Assembly (NCBI RefSeq): GCF_004358025.1
Contig: NZ_SMTL01000001.1
Span: 1,240,001-1,304,000 of the forward strand
Direction of reading: 5' to 3'
Source of the DNA: Rhizobium deserti
GTDB lineage: Bacteria; Pseudomonadota; Alphaproteobacteria; Rhizobiales; Rhizobiaceae
DNA: 64,000 nt
Translations under genes and position numbers: made by a program
Part shown: one piece after another, positions 36,314 to 45,507 of the stretch
Layout: each line of letters begins with the position of its first letter
Numbering within the stretch: the stretch's first letter is position 1
Notes under the pieces: model-generated
Seen by the model: only the letters and a program-made list of their open reading frames with translations
Database searches by the model: none
Told to the model about the DNA's origin: nothing

Positions 36314-37476
36314 GCCGATCCGGCTCCGTTGGATATGCGTGAATTCGCCTGGATCAGCGCGTCGAGAAGCACCGCAGCGGCAAATGCCAACGCCACCGTC
36401 GGGACTGCGCCCAGAAGCACGAGATCCATGGCCGTCTGGCCGATCCCCTGAAAAACGAAGACCCCGAACCCGCCGCCACCGATCAGCGCCGCAATGGTGG
36501 CAAGCCCGATATTCTGGACCAGCACGATGCGAATGCCGGTGAGGATGACCGGCAGGGCCAGCGGGAACTCGATCTGGAATAGGCGCTGCATGTCGGTCAT
36601 GCCGGTACCGCGAGCCGCCTCATTGGCCTCACGCGGCACGCCGGCGAGGCCGACCACGGTATTGGCGACGATCGGCAGCAGTGAATAAAGGAAGAGCGCT
36701 ACGAAAGCGGGCGCTACACCGATGCCGCGGATGCCGATCGCCGCAGCGCCCGGCACGGTCGCCGCGATCCAGGCAAGTGGCGCGATGAGGATGCCGAACA
36801 AGGCGATCGACGGGATCGTCTGGATCAGGTTGAGGATATTGAGAACGCTGGCGCGCAAGGGTGCGACCCGATGGCAAAGAACGCCGAGCGGCAGGCCGAC
36901 AACTGTGGCGGCCACGAGCGATCCTAAGGCCAGCATCACATGCTTGCCCGCTTCAGCCCAGAAGACATCGGCGCGGCCGGCATATTCCTTCATGATCGAA
37001 AGGCCGCTCCAGATGCCCGATAGAAAAATCAGGGCGATGCCGGCGGCGGCGATAAACAGGAACAGCACCCGCATCCACGGCGCAGGCTTCAACCGCGTGA
37101 TTGCATCTGCAGCCAGCAACGCAAAGGCAAAAAGCAGGATCCAGAAACCCGACGCCGGCGAAACGCGCGCGTAGCTATTGCCCGCCGGCGTCAGGAAATC
37201 TGCGGCAAGTCCAATGGCGACGGCGAGCGTCGCCAGGGCGCTCGCGGCGGCGCCCAGCTTTAGCCAGGGCGGCGTTCGGAAAAGAGCGACGAACACAGTA
37301 AGGAGCATGAGCACTATCAGGGCCGCTCCCGCCCAGGCCGGGAAGCACTCCAAGATCGACTTTACTTGTCCCTGAACGATGCGGTTCGGCTTCAGCACGG
37401 CAAAGCCAGAGCCAAGCGTGCCATAGGCAGCAATCAGCGTAATGGCCACGCCAAGCTTGTCAAACCGGATCCGCAC
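36310..37476 (-). CDS. yehY: Osmoprotectant-type ABC permease with extended N-terminus, YehY-like
   Basis: About 388 residues, matching the unusually long YehY (385), with extra N-terminal helices before the permease core; the core carries REANEAARGTGMTDMQRLFQIEFP. GTG at 37476 is preferred because GGGAGG lies just upstream; the TTG at 37500 would place that site inside the gene. The long N-terminus separates it from the smaller partner permease. Confidence 0.85.
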   Translation of the reverse strand: MRIRFDKLGVAITLIAAYGTLGSGFAVLKPNRIVQGQVKSILECFPAWAGAALIVLMLLTVFVALFRTPPWLKLGAAASALATLAVAIGLAADFLTPAGNSYARVSPASGFWILLFAFALLAADAITRLKPAPWMRVLFLFIAAAGIALIFLSGIWSGLSIMKEYAGRADVFWAEAGKHVMLALGSLVAATVVGLPLGVLCHRVAPLRASVLNILNLIQTIPSIALFGILIAPLAWIAATVPGAAAIGIRGIGVAPAFVALFLYSLLPIVANTVVGLAGVPREANEAARGTGMTDMQRLFQIEFPLALPVILTGIRIVLVQNIGLATIAALIGGGGFGVFVFQGIGQTAMDLVLLGAVPTVALAFAAAVLLDALIQANSRISNGAGSA

Positions 37477-37560
37477 GCCGCCTCCCTGCACCAGAAGCAA
37501 TAGAAAAGCCGGGCGGCCATGCGCCCGGCCGATACTGACATGAACTGCCTGTTTCCCGGT

Positions 37561-38472
37561 TTACTTCAAGAAGCCGTTCTTCTTGAGGAAATCCTCGGCA
37601 ACCGCCTTGGCCGGCTCGCCGCCGACCTGAACACGTCCGTTCAAATCCTGCAGCGTCACGAGGTCGAGCTTTTCGAAGACGGGCTTCAGCAGGCTTTCGA
37701 TCGTCGGATCCTTCTTCAGAACCTCTTCGCGGATGATCGGTGCCGGCTGGTAAACCGGCTGTACACCCTTGTCGTCTTCAAGAACCACAAGTCCGGAGGG
37801 CGCAATTCCACCGTCCGTGCCGTAGACCATGGCCGTGTTCGCGCCATTGGTCTGGTTGGCAGCGGCTGCGATGGTTGCGGCAGTGTCGCCGCCGGACAGG
37901 GTGATGAGCTGGTCGGGCTTCAGCTTGAAGCCGTAGGTGGTCTGGAAGGCTGGCAATGCGGCTGCCGAATTGACGAATTCGGACGAAGCCGCAAGAACGA
38001 TCTTGCCACCACCGGAAACAAATTTACCGAAATCCGTCAACGTCGTCAGCTTGTTCGCATCAGCAATGTCCTTGCGCACAGCAATGGCCCAGGTATTGTT
38101 GGCCGGCGACGGCGTCAGCCATACGATCTTGTTGGCATCGTAATCGAGTTTCTTGACCGCCTCATAGGCTTTGGACGGATCCTTCCAGGCCGGATCATCG
38201 CCCTTTTCAAAGAAGAAGGCGCCGTTGCCGGTATATTCGGGATAGATGTCGATCTCGCCTGCTGCAAGCGCTTTGCGCACCACCGGTGTCGCCCCGAGCT
38301 GGAGACGGTCGGTGGCGTCGATCTTGTTGGCCTTCAGGACCGACAGGATGATGTTTCCAAGCACGCCGCCTTCGGTGTCGATCTTGGAAGACACCACCAC
38401 CTGCGCATGAGCCATGCCGGCAGACACACCGAGCGCCACGGCGACGGCCAAAAGCTTCTTCTTCAATGACAT
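37561..38472 (-). CDS. osmF: Osmoprotectant-binding protein, OsmF/YehZ-like
   Basis: 303 residues (E. coli OsmF 305) with signal peptide KLLAVAVALGVSAGMAHAQ and the OpuAC-type binding fold (VVSSKIDTEGGVLGNIIL, EIDIYPEYTGNGAFFF). ATG 38472 has GGAGGAAG 6 bases upstream. First gene of the leftward osmF-yehYXW operon; delivers an osmolyte in the periplasm. Ligand not determinable. Confidence 0.88.
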   Translation of the reverse strand: MSLKKKLLAVAVALGVSAGMAHAQVVVSSKIDTEGGVLGNIILSVLKANKIDATDRLQLGATPVVRKALAAGEIDIYPEYTGNGAFFFEKGDDPAWKDPSKAYEAVKKLDYDANKIVWLTPSPANNTWAIAVRKDIADANKLTTLTDFGKFVSGGGKIVLAASSEFVNSAAALPAFQTTYGFKLKPDQLITLSGGDTAATIAAAANQTNGANTAMVYGTDGGIAPSGLVVLEDDKGVQPVYQPAPIIREEVLKKDPTIESLLKPVFEKLDLVTLQDLNGRVQVGGEPAKAVAEDFLKKNGFLK

Positions 38473-38799
38473 GTGAACTTCCTCCGGATCGCCAACAGGC
38501 ACTCGCTCGACCAATGTCCGCCCGTTCGTTCGGACGACAGGCTATATTATGTAGAGCAGCACCTTCGGCAGGCGAGGCTGAAATCTTTGCAAAGTAACCT
38601 AAGTCGGAAATGTTTCAGCTGCCATTCGTGCCGGGAGGAGGTGGATATTGCCATCACCTTCAACAGCATCTTAATCTACTGCCGCTGGCGATCTTAGAAC
38701 CGAATGTCTCGTTGCCGCTGATGGATGGACTATCGTAAGCTGACCTTGACCTCGGCACGCAAAGCGCAATCTTTCCGTCGATCGCAAAGGAGCATCCAT

Positions 38800-40188
38800 T
38801 TGGTTCATGACGTTGCTGTCGTAGGTTCGGGTTTTTCAGCAATTGCGCTGACCGTGAACCTGCTGCGCCTCTTGCCGCCATCCACCTCGATCGCCGTTAT
38901 CGGCGATGATCCAAGCTTTGGGAGAGGAACTGCATATCGAACCGAATTTCACCTCCACCGCCTGAATGTACCGGCCGCGCGCATGAGTGTATTTGCCGAT
39001 CAGCCGGACGATTTCGTGGAATGGCTGCGCAGTAAAGGCAAAGGCGGCTCGGCGGATAACTTCGCTTCGCGAGGGGATTACGGGCTTTATCTGCGTGACA
39101 CGCTTGCGGGTCTGCTTCGCCAGCGCGAGCGGCGCGCCAATGTGGACTTTATCAGGGCCAAGGCCACCACCTGCATCCACCGCAACAGAGACGGCCTGCA
39201 GTTCGAACTGGATAGCGGCCAGGAGCTGCAGGCAAGAAATGTCGTCCTCTGCCTTGGCCTCGGCAGTGCCGAAATGCCCATCAAGCCCAGAAATCTCGAC
39301 ACGTCCCTGCAAGACCATGTCGTGCAGAATCCCTGGCGGCTCGGCTGGCTGTCAAAGGTTCGGCCAAGCGACGAGATCTGCATCTTCGGATCTGGCTTGA
39401 CGATGATCGACCAGGTTCTTTCTCTGCGCGCCCGAGGCCACAGGGGACGCATCCATGTCCTGTCGCGGCGGGGGCTGGTGCCGCATTCCCACCTGTCCCA
39501 TCACGCCACTGCAGTTGAACCGATACTGCCGGAAGGGACACGCCAGCTCAGTACCCTACTGGGGGCCTTCAGGGCTCAGGTGCGTGCAGGCGCGCCTTGG
39601 CGGGCTCTCATGGATGGCTTGCGACCCCGTACCCAGGCGCTTTGGAAGGAACTCAACCAGGAGCAGAGGTCGCGCTTCCTGCGCCATGCACTGGCGTGGT
39701 GGAATGTCCATCGGCACCGGATATCGCCCCAAGTGTTTTCGCAGTTCCAGCATCTTCTGGAAAACGGCACAGTCGCCGTTCACGCCGGCTTCATTGGTGG
39801 CATCGAGCAGAAAGAGGATCGGTTCCAAGTCGCCTACCGGCCACGCGGAACCCAGGCGCAGGCGCATATGAACGTCGACTGGATCGTCAACTGTACGGGC
39901 ATGGAGCGAGCAGGCATCTCGCATTCTCCCCTGTTGCAGGAGATGCAGCGACAATCGATGATCGCCATGGACGAACTGGGGCTGGGTATCTCTGTCGACC
40001 CCTTTTCACGCGTTGTCGGCCCACAGGGCCAGATACAACCCGGACTTCACGCCGTCGGTGCGCTGACAGCTGGGCAATTCTGGGAAATCACCGCAGTGCC
40101 GGACATCCGCAACCAAGCCAAACAAGTGGCGGAGCTTGTTGCTCTGAACCTGGAAAATAAAGCCGCGTCATTAAGCGATCAGCGTTAA
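38800..40188 (+). CDS. FAD/NAD(P)-binding protein (NAD_binding_9 type)
   Basis: 462 residues if started at TTG 38800, which has AAAGGAG 8 bases upstream and places the dinucleotide motif VAVVGSGFSA at the N-terminus as usual. An ATG at 38725 in the same frame has no ribosome site. Further family signs are HRLNVPAARMSVF, RDYGLYL-like spacing (RGDYGLYLRDTLAGLL) and NCTGMERAG. Such proteins are found with siderophore, polyketide and sulfur-redox genes; function unknown here. The neighbours give no clear partner. Confidence 0.72.
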   Translation: MVHDVAVVGSGFSAIALTVNLLRLLPPSTSIAVIGDDPSFGRGTAYRTEFHLHRLNVPAARMSVFADQPDDFVEWLRSKGKGGSADNFASRGDYGLYLRDTLAGLLRQRERRANVDFIRAKATTCIHRNRDGLQFELDSGQELQARNVVLCLGLGSAEMPIKPRNLDTSLQDHVVQNPWRLGWLSKVRPSDEICIFGSGLTMIDQVLSLRARGHRGRIHVLSRRGLVPHSHLSHHATAVEPILPEGTRQLSTLLGAFRAQVRAGAPWRALMDGLRPRTQALWKELNQEQRSRFLRHALAWWNVHRHRISPQVFSQFQHLLENGTVAVHAGFIGGIEQKEDRFQVAYRPRGTQAQAHMNVDWIVNCTGMERAGISHSPLLQEMQRQSMIAMDELGLGISVDPFSRVVGPQGQIQPGLHAVGALTAGQFWEITAVPDIRNQAKQVAELVALNLENKAASLSDQR

Positions 40189-40224
40189 TCAACCCTATTG
40201 GCGCGCATTTAGATGCACCTCATG

Positions 40225-40490
40225 CGGACTGGCCGGCAGCGGGAGCGAGTTCCTGTCGGCTCAAATCCCCGCGAGCTTCTGCTGCTCATCCAAAGCGACG
40301 CGATCATCACACGCTGTCCTACATCTTCATCAGCCCGGAATTTTCCGTGGTCCGGGCGATGTCCGACTATGTGATCGTCATGAAGAATGGCCGCATCGTT
40401 GAAGAAGGCGAGACCGAAACGATTTTTTTGACACGCCGCGCGCTGCCTATATCAAGGCTCTGATCGGCGCTGCCATCAACGTTGACGGTA
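40225..40490 (+). pseudogene. Decayed fragment of an oligopeptide-type ABC ATPase
   Basis: Across shifting frames one can read a signature remnant (GRQRERVPV near 40228-40255), then LSYIFISPEFSVVRAMSDY and VIVMKNGRIVEEGETETIF (40317-40430), then after a two-base shift DTPRAAYIKALIGAAIN (about 40431-40485). This matches the end of a Dpp/Yej-type ATPase (usual YLFISHDLSVVR), but Walker B is deleted and His-Asp has become Pro-Glu. There is no intact frame. An intrinsic terminator follows at 40528, the likely former operon end. Confidence 0.75.
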
Positions 40491-40527
40491 GCAGCGACTT
40501 TGGGGCTGTAGAGCTCCAAAAATTTGA

Positions 40528-40556
40528 AAGGCGCGGCAATGCCGCGCCTTTGCTTT
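40528..40556 (+). terminator. Rho-independent terminator
   Basis: A perfect 10-bp stem AAGGCGCGGC with GCCGCGCCTT and a 3-base loop, followed by TTTGCTTTT. It follows the ABC-ATPase remnant. Confidence 0.75.
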
Positions 40557-40741
40557 TCAACCCAAGCCCTCGATGGGCAGTCGCAATGTGCCGGCTTTTG
40601 CCGACAGGTTAAAACGCCGCCTCGAGGCATTCAACCAGGACGCCAGCTTCTGGCCATTGCGTCTGACCTTTCGGCTTCGTCTGATCTCAACGACGAAAGG
40701 CTTCGTACGCATCTTCATCGCTGTCTCCACTGACCGAAGAA

Positions 40742-41215
40742 TCAGGCGACCTGCTTTTCCGCTTCGATCTGAAGCGGAGCGGTTTGGTCAGACAAACCGC
40801 TGCTGATGGCGATCTGACGCGGCTTCATCGCTTCGGGGATTTCTCGCCGCAAGGCGATCGACAGCAGGCCGTTCGCCAGCTTTGCCGTCTCGACCTTCAC
40901 ATGGTCCGCCAACTCGAAGCGCCGTTCAAACGATTGCGACCCGATGCCGCGGTGCAGGTATTCGCCTTCCTGCTTGTCGGCGCGGCCGCCCTTTACCACA
41001 AGCACGTTCCGCTCCTGCGTCACGTCGAGTTCGCCTTCGGCGAAGCCCGCGACTGCCATGGTGATGCGATAGTCGTCTTCGCCCGTCTTAACGATGTCAT
41101 AGGGCGGCCAATTATCGATCGCGTGCAGGCGCTGCGCGTTGTTGAGAAGATTGAAGACACGGTCAAAGCCGATGCTGGACCGGTAAAGCGGGGCAAAGTC
41201 GAATTCAGTTCTCAT
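40742..41215 (-). CDS. Small heat-shock protein, Hsp20/alpha-crystallin family
   Basis: 157 residues starting MRTEFDFAPLYRSSIGFDRVF, the rhizobial HspA/IbpA-type N-terminus. The alpha-crystallin core runs from about residue 38 (PPYDIVKTGEDDYRITMAVAGF) to NGLLSIALRREIPE. ATG 41215 has GGAGGAT 6 to 8 bases upstream. It is a cytoplasmic holdase against aggregation. The leader carries a ROSE-type thermometer and a sigma-32-like promoter, listed separately. Confidence 0.92.
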   Translation of the reverse strand: MRTEFDFAPLYRSSIGFDRVFNLLNNAQRLHAIDNWPPYDIVKTGEDDYRITMAVAGFAEGELDVTQERNVLVVKGGRADKQEGEYLHRGIGSQSFERRFELADHVKVETAKLANGLLSIALRREIPEAMKPRQIAISSGLSDQTAPLQIEAEKQVA

Positions 41216-41304
41216 AGCCATATCCTCCGTAAAGCAACATGGGATGAGGACGCCTCGGAAACCGGCGCCCCCGACAACCGGCACCTCCTCAAGGCTGCCG
41301 GTGC
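41216..41304 (-). ncRNA. ROSE-type RNA thermometer in hsp20 leader
   Basis: In the leader, hairpin I pairs ACCGGCA with TGCCGGT, hairpin II pairs GGGCGCC with GGCGTCC (one G-U), and the last hairpin pairs ATGTTGCTT with the ribosome site in CGGAGGATAT. The TTGCT element facing GGAGGAT with an unpaired or G-G position is the conserved ROSE signature of rhizobial small heat-shock genes. Heat melts this last helix and frees translation. Confidence 0.8.
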
Positions 41305-41309
41305 AATCG

Positions 41310-41338
41310 ATTTGGGTTGTGCGTTTTTCGGCTTCAAG
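41310..41338 (-). promoter_or_regulatory. Sigma-32 (RpoH)-like promoter of hsp20
   Basis: On the minus strand CTTGAA is followed after 16 bases by CCCAAAT, close to the RpoH pattern CTTGAA and CCCCATNT. It ends just before the ROSE leader, giving a transcript start near 41303. Confidence 0.65.
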
Positions 41339-41620
41339 ACTGCCGCAAAAGATTTTTTTGTGCGTGTTCTGGCTTGCGGGTTTGGCATGCGCAATTTGCC
41401 AGCCCAGCAGTCATTTCTTTCAGCGAGGTCTAGACGGAAAGTAGCGACTGCAACCATCAGCAGCGCACGTCGCATTGGAAGAAGCCCCGATGCTTATTTA
41501 GATGACTCTACTGGAGCTGAACAATTTCTTAAGTGTAAATACTTGGCCTATATCAAGTTAACCCAATATTTCGGAGTAGTGATCATCTTGCCTTCCACAA
41601 TCCTGTTGAAAGGCAATTGA

Positions 41621-44224
41621 ATGTTTTCCCCGCAGGTCTTCAGTCGTCCGATTTCGGGCGAGAGGTTCACAAGGCGTATCGTCGTGCCGATGGCCGGTAT
41701 CCTCATCGTCGCGATCGTTGTCGTCTTAGGCTTCCTTTTTGTCAGCGCTGACAGGCAGAACAAGCTCGAAGTAGAAGCTTCGACCAAGCTTGCGCAGACC
41801 GCCCTCACCGTCAAAACCCGCGAGGTCGCGCGCAACCTGAAGGACTACGCCGTCTGGGAGGATGCTTACAACAATCTCCACCTCAAGGTGGATACGGATT
41901 GGGCAGCCACTGACGGCAATATCGGCGCGAATATATTTGAGGGTCTGGGCTACGAGATGGCATTTGCCATCAATCCTTCGGGCAAAACCGTTTACGCCGT
42001 CATCGAGGGCGCTCCGCAGGACATGGATGCATTTTCCGAAATTCCATCCGGCCTGAAAGAGTTACTTGCAAAGTCCCGCAACCAAACGGAACCAGTAACC
42101 GGAATGCTGAAGTCCGGCGACAACGTCCTTATCGTCGCCGCAACGGCTATTCTTCCGCCATCCGTCGACCGGACGAGCGTCGCAGGAGACTCGCTTTCCA
42201 CTCTCGTTTTCGCCAAGAGGCTCAATCAGTCCTTCCTCGGCAGGATGGGCGAGGAGTATCTTCTTTCCAATTTGAGATTCGATACGGTTGAGCCCGCCGG
42301 CGCGGCAGCCTCCGTTCATCTTACCTCTTCCGATGGCAGACCTCTGGGCGCCATTACCTGGACCCCAGCCACGCCGGGCTATAAACTTCTCCCGTTGCTT
42401 GCGCCGCCGCTGGCCATCGCGGTCATCATTCTTGGCGCATTTTCCGTGCTTGTGGTTCGCAACATCCAGCGGTCGACGCAGGCGCTCGAAGCGTCTGCCA
42501 AAACCGTTGAGGCCTATGCCCAGACCCTTCAAGAAAGCGAAGCGCGGTTCAAAGATGTCGCCGAGGCTTCCTCCGACTGGATCTGGGAATGCGATCCGCG
42601 CCTGCAGATGATGTTCCTGTCGACACGTTTTTCGGAGGTGACCGGGATAGCGGCCGCCAATGTGCTTGGCAAAGCACTTTCACAATTTTTCCAGAGCGAT
42701 AGCGGTAATGACGGCTGGACGAGGCTGCTACAGGAGACCGCAGAACGGCATGCGTTCCGCGATCTGCGATGCCTCTACAAGGACGCATCTGGCGCGACGC
42801 GTGTCTGCCGCTTGGCTGGGCGGCCGAGCTATAATGCAAGCGGCGTGTTTGTCGGCTTCCGTGGAACGGCCACGGATATTACCGAGGAAGTCGAAGCGCA
42901 GGCGCGGGCGAGCCATCTGGCCCTTCATGATGCCCTGACCGGCCTCCCCAATCGCGTGCTGTTTCGCGAGCGGCTGAACGCTGCGCTGACCAGCAATGAC
43001 GGCAACCTGTCACGGGTATCGGTGATCTGCCTTGACCTCGATCATTTCAAGGAAGTTAACGACACGCTCGGGCATGGCGCAGGCGACGTCCTGCTCAGGC
43101 AGCTGTCGCAGCGCCTGCTCGGATGCGTCCGATCCACTGACACCGTGGCGCGCCTAGGTGGTGACGAGTTCGCGATTATCCAGGTGGGCATCAATCAGCC
43201 GCTGGAATCGGAGCAGCTTTGCCGCAGGCTGATCGACGTCGTCAGAGCTCCGTTCGAGATCGAAGAGCAGGAGCTTCATGTCGGCGTGAGCCTCGGCATC
43301 GCCGTTTGCGAAGGAAGCGACAACGATCCGGAGCGGCTACTGAAGAATGCAGATATCGCGCTCTACCGCGCCAAGCAGGCCGGCCGCGCCACCTACCGCA
43401 TTTTTGAGGCCCAGATGGATCTGGAGCTCCAGGAACGCAAATCGTTAGAGCACGACCTGCGCCAGGCCATGCTCAAGAACCAGCTGGAGCTGCATTACCA
43501 GCCCCTTATCGATATCAGCACCAAGAAGGTCGCGGCCGTGGAAGCGCTGATCCGCTGGCGCCATCCGACGCGCGGTATCGTGTCCCCCATAGACTTCATT
43601 CCGCTGGCGGAGGAAACGAACCTTATTGTTGCAATCGGTGAATGGGTTCTGGAGACCGCATGCCGCCAGGCGCTCGAATGGCCGGACCTGCGCGTGGCCG
43701 TCAATCTGTCGCCGATCCAGTTTCGAAACCGCGAGCTTGTCGAAGTGGTCAAGGACGTGCTGCGTCGCACCGGCCTGCAGCCTGAGCGCCTGGAGCTGGA
43801 AATCACCGAGAGCGTGCTGATCAACGATGTCAGCTCCGCGCTTGCAACCTTGACGGCGCTCAAGGAACTCGGCGTGAAGATCGCCATGGACGATTTTGGA
43901 ACCGGCTATTCCTCCCTCGGCTACCTTAATTCGTTCCCGTTCGACAAGATCAAGATCGACAAGTCGTTCATCGGCGGCATGAGCGACAAGGACAAGTCAG
44001 GCGCAATCGTCAAATCCGTCATCAGCCTCGGCCAGAGCCTCAACATGGTAACGACAGCCGAGGGTGTCGAAACAGCTGAGCAAGCCACTTTCCTAAAGGC
44101 CGAAGGCTGCGACCAATTGCAAGGCTATTTCTTTAGCCGGCCCGTCGCCGCCGAGGAACTGACCAGGTTCATCTGCGACTGGAATGATCGTGGATACGAG
44201 ATGACCGCGGATGTCGCGGCCTAA
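41621..44224 (+). CDS. Membrane CHASE4-PAS-GGDEF-EAL cyclic-di-GMP enzyme
   Basis: 867 residues. One helix near residues 22-45 and another near 255-280 bracket a periplasmic CHASE4 sensor (KDYAVWEDAYNN). Then follow a PAS domain (about 300-420), GGDEF with intact RLGGDEF (residues 513-517) and an inhibitory RSTD site five residues before it, and EAL with EALIRW (641-643), DDFGTGYSS and KIDKSFI intact. Both cyclase and phosphodiesterase activity are therefore possible. AAAGG precedes the ATG. A decarboxylase gene starts 26 bases downstream. Confidence 0.92.
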   Translation: MFSPQVFSRPISGERFTRRIVVPMAGILIVAIVVVLGFLFVSADRQNKLEVEASTKLAQTALTVKTREVARNLKDYAVWEDAYNNLHLKVDTDWAATDGNIGANIFEGLGYEMAFAINPSGKTVYAVIEGAPQDMDAFSEIPSGLKELLAKSRNQTEPVTGMLKSGDNVLIVAATAILPPSVDRTSVAGDSLSTLVFAKRLNQSFLGRMGEEYLLSNLRFDTVEPAGAAASVHLTSSDGRPLGAITWTPATPGYKLLPLLAPPLAIAVIILGAFSVLVVRNIQRSTQALEASAKTVEAYAQTLQESEARFKDVAEASSDWIWECDPRLQMMFLSTRFSEVTGIAAANVLGKALSQFFQSDSGNDGWTRLLQETAERHAFRDLRCLYKDASGATRVCRLAGRPSYNASGVFVGFRGTATDITEEVEAQARASHLALHDALTGLPNRVLFRERLNAALTSNDGNLSRVSVICLDLDHFKEVNDTLGHGAGDVLLRQLSQRLLGCVRSTDTVARLGGDEFAIIQVGINQPLESEQLCRRLIDVVRAPFEIEEQELHVGVSLGIAVCEGSDNDPERLLKNADIALYRAKQAGRATYRIFEAQMDLELQERKSLEHDLRQAMLKNQLELHYQPLIDISTKKVAAVEALIRWRHPTRGIVSPIDFIPLAEETNLIVAIGEWVLETACRQALEWPDLRVAVNLSPIQFRNRELVEVVKDVLRRTGLQPERLELEITESVLINDVSSALATLTALKELGVKIAMDDFGTGYSSLGYLNSFPFDKIKIDKSFIGGMSDKDKSGAIVKSVISLGQSLNMVTTAEGVETAEQATFLKAEGCDQLQGYFFSRPVAAEELTRFICDWNDRGYEMTADVAA

Positions 44225-44250
44225 GAAATCATAAAATGCAGGGAAGAAAC

Positions 44251-45495
44251 ATGAGCGCTCAAAGTGCACTTCGCATTGATCTTGATGCGGCCAACGAGCC
44301 GCAGAAACTCAGGCAGCAGCTGGAATGGGCATTGCCGCAGCTAGATCGCAGCCGGCCTTTAAACCCGGGGCTGCCGGTATATGAAAGCGTCGATTCGGTC
44401 ATCTCTCAGCTGCGCCCGACAGAACCGGTCTTCTGCCTGGCGCCGGCCAAGATCCGTGAAGCAGCCAAGCGCTTCAGCACATTTCCGGGCCGCCCCCTCT
44501 ATGCGGTGAAATGCAATCCGCATCCGCTGGTTCTGGAGACGTTGTTCAAGGCCGGAATCACAGATTTTGATGTTGCCTCGCTGGAAGAGGTGCGCCTCAT
44601 TCACAATGTCTTCGGTATGGCAGCAGGCCAGTTCTTCAACAATCCTGCCAAGTCGCGCCCGGCAATCCGCACCGCGTCCTTCGATCACGGCATCCGCTTC
44701 TACACAGCCGATTGCGAAGAAGAGATCGAGAAGATCTTCCAGGAGGCCAATTTCGACAGCGATCTCATCGTTGCGGTCAGACTGGCAACCAAGCCGGCAG
44801 ACGCTCGATATGTCCTGTCTACGAAATTCGGTGCCCAGCCGGCCGATGCGGCCAGGATGCTCAAGATGATTCATCAGCGCGGCGCAAAGGCGGGCATTTC
44901 CTTCCATGTCGGCTCCCAATGCCTTGCGCCGGAGGCCTTCTCGGCTGCCGTAACCCTGGCAGGAAAGGTCGCACGCACTGCGGGCGTCCAGCTCAGCGTT
45001 CTGAACGTCGGCGGTGGTTTCCCTGCTCCCTATCCCGGCGACCGGGTTCAGGGCGTGGAGCATTATTTCGGACAGATTGTCCATGCCAAACGCAGTCTCG
45101 ACCTGCCGCCAGGCTGCATCATTCTCTGCGAGCCGGGCCGCGCCCTGGTGGCGGAAGCAGGCACGACGATCGTTCAGGTCGTGGTCCGCAAGGATAGAAC
45201 GCTCTACATCAATGACGGCGTATTCGGCACGCTGCAGGAACTGACGCATCCAAAGGAAACACGTCCGATCAGGCTGGTCCGTAGCCATTCGCGGCCTGCC
45301 GCGCCCTTGGCAAGCTTCAAGGTCTATGGCCCCACCTGCGATTCTAATGACGTGCTTGGCGCGCCAATTACCCTCCCAGACGATGTGAAGGAAGGCGACT
45401 GGATCGAGATCGGCATGATGGGTGCTTACAGCCTTTCCATGCGCACGCAGTTCAACGGCTTCTTTACCGACAAGATCGTGTGTCTCGGCGAATAG
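44251..45495 (+). CDS. Fold-type III PLP decarboxylase (ornithine/lysine type)
   Basis: 414 residues from ATG 44251 (AGGGAAG upstream). PLP Lys87 lies in YAVKCNPHP; HVGSQ, VGGGFPAPYPG, CEPGRALVAEAG and the C-terminal GPTCDSNDVL with the catalytic Cys follow the alanine-racemase-fold ornithine, lysine or arginine decarboxylase pattern. An N-terminal extension of about 35 residues makes it longer than common rhizobial ornithine decarboxylases. It would make a polyamine such as putrescine or cadaverine. Confidence 0.88.
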   Translation: MSAQSALRIDLDAANEPQKLRQQLEWALPQLDRSRPLNPGLPVYESVDSVISQLRPTEPVFCLAPAKIREAAKRFSTFPGRPLYAVKCNPHPLVLETLFKAGITDFDVASLEEVRLIHNVFGMAAGQFFNNPAKSRPAIRTASFDHGIRFYTADCEEEIEKIFQEANFDSDLIVAVRLATKPADARYVLSTKFGAQPADAARMLKMIHQRGAKAGISFHVGSQCLAPEAFSAAVTLAGKVARTAGVQLSVLNVGGGFPAPYPGDRVQGVEHYFGQIVHAKRSLDLPPGCIILCEPGRALVAEAGTTIVQVVVRKDRTLYINDGVFGTLQELTHPKETRPIRLVRSHSRPAAPLASFKVYGPTCDSNDVLGAPITLPDDVKEGDWIEIGMMGAYSLSMRTQFNGFFTDKIVCLGE

Positions 45496-45507
45496 ACGAG
45501 CCGCTCC

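Noticed and set aside
34527..36451. Two long plus-strand frames over the osmoprotectant genes
   Set aside because: They are antisense to the coupled yehYXW genes and lack motifs and ribosome sites.
40784..41620. 278-codon plus-strand frame over hsp20
   Set aside because: Antisense to hsp20 and its thermometer leader; no translation signal.
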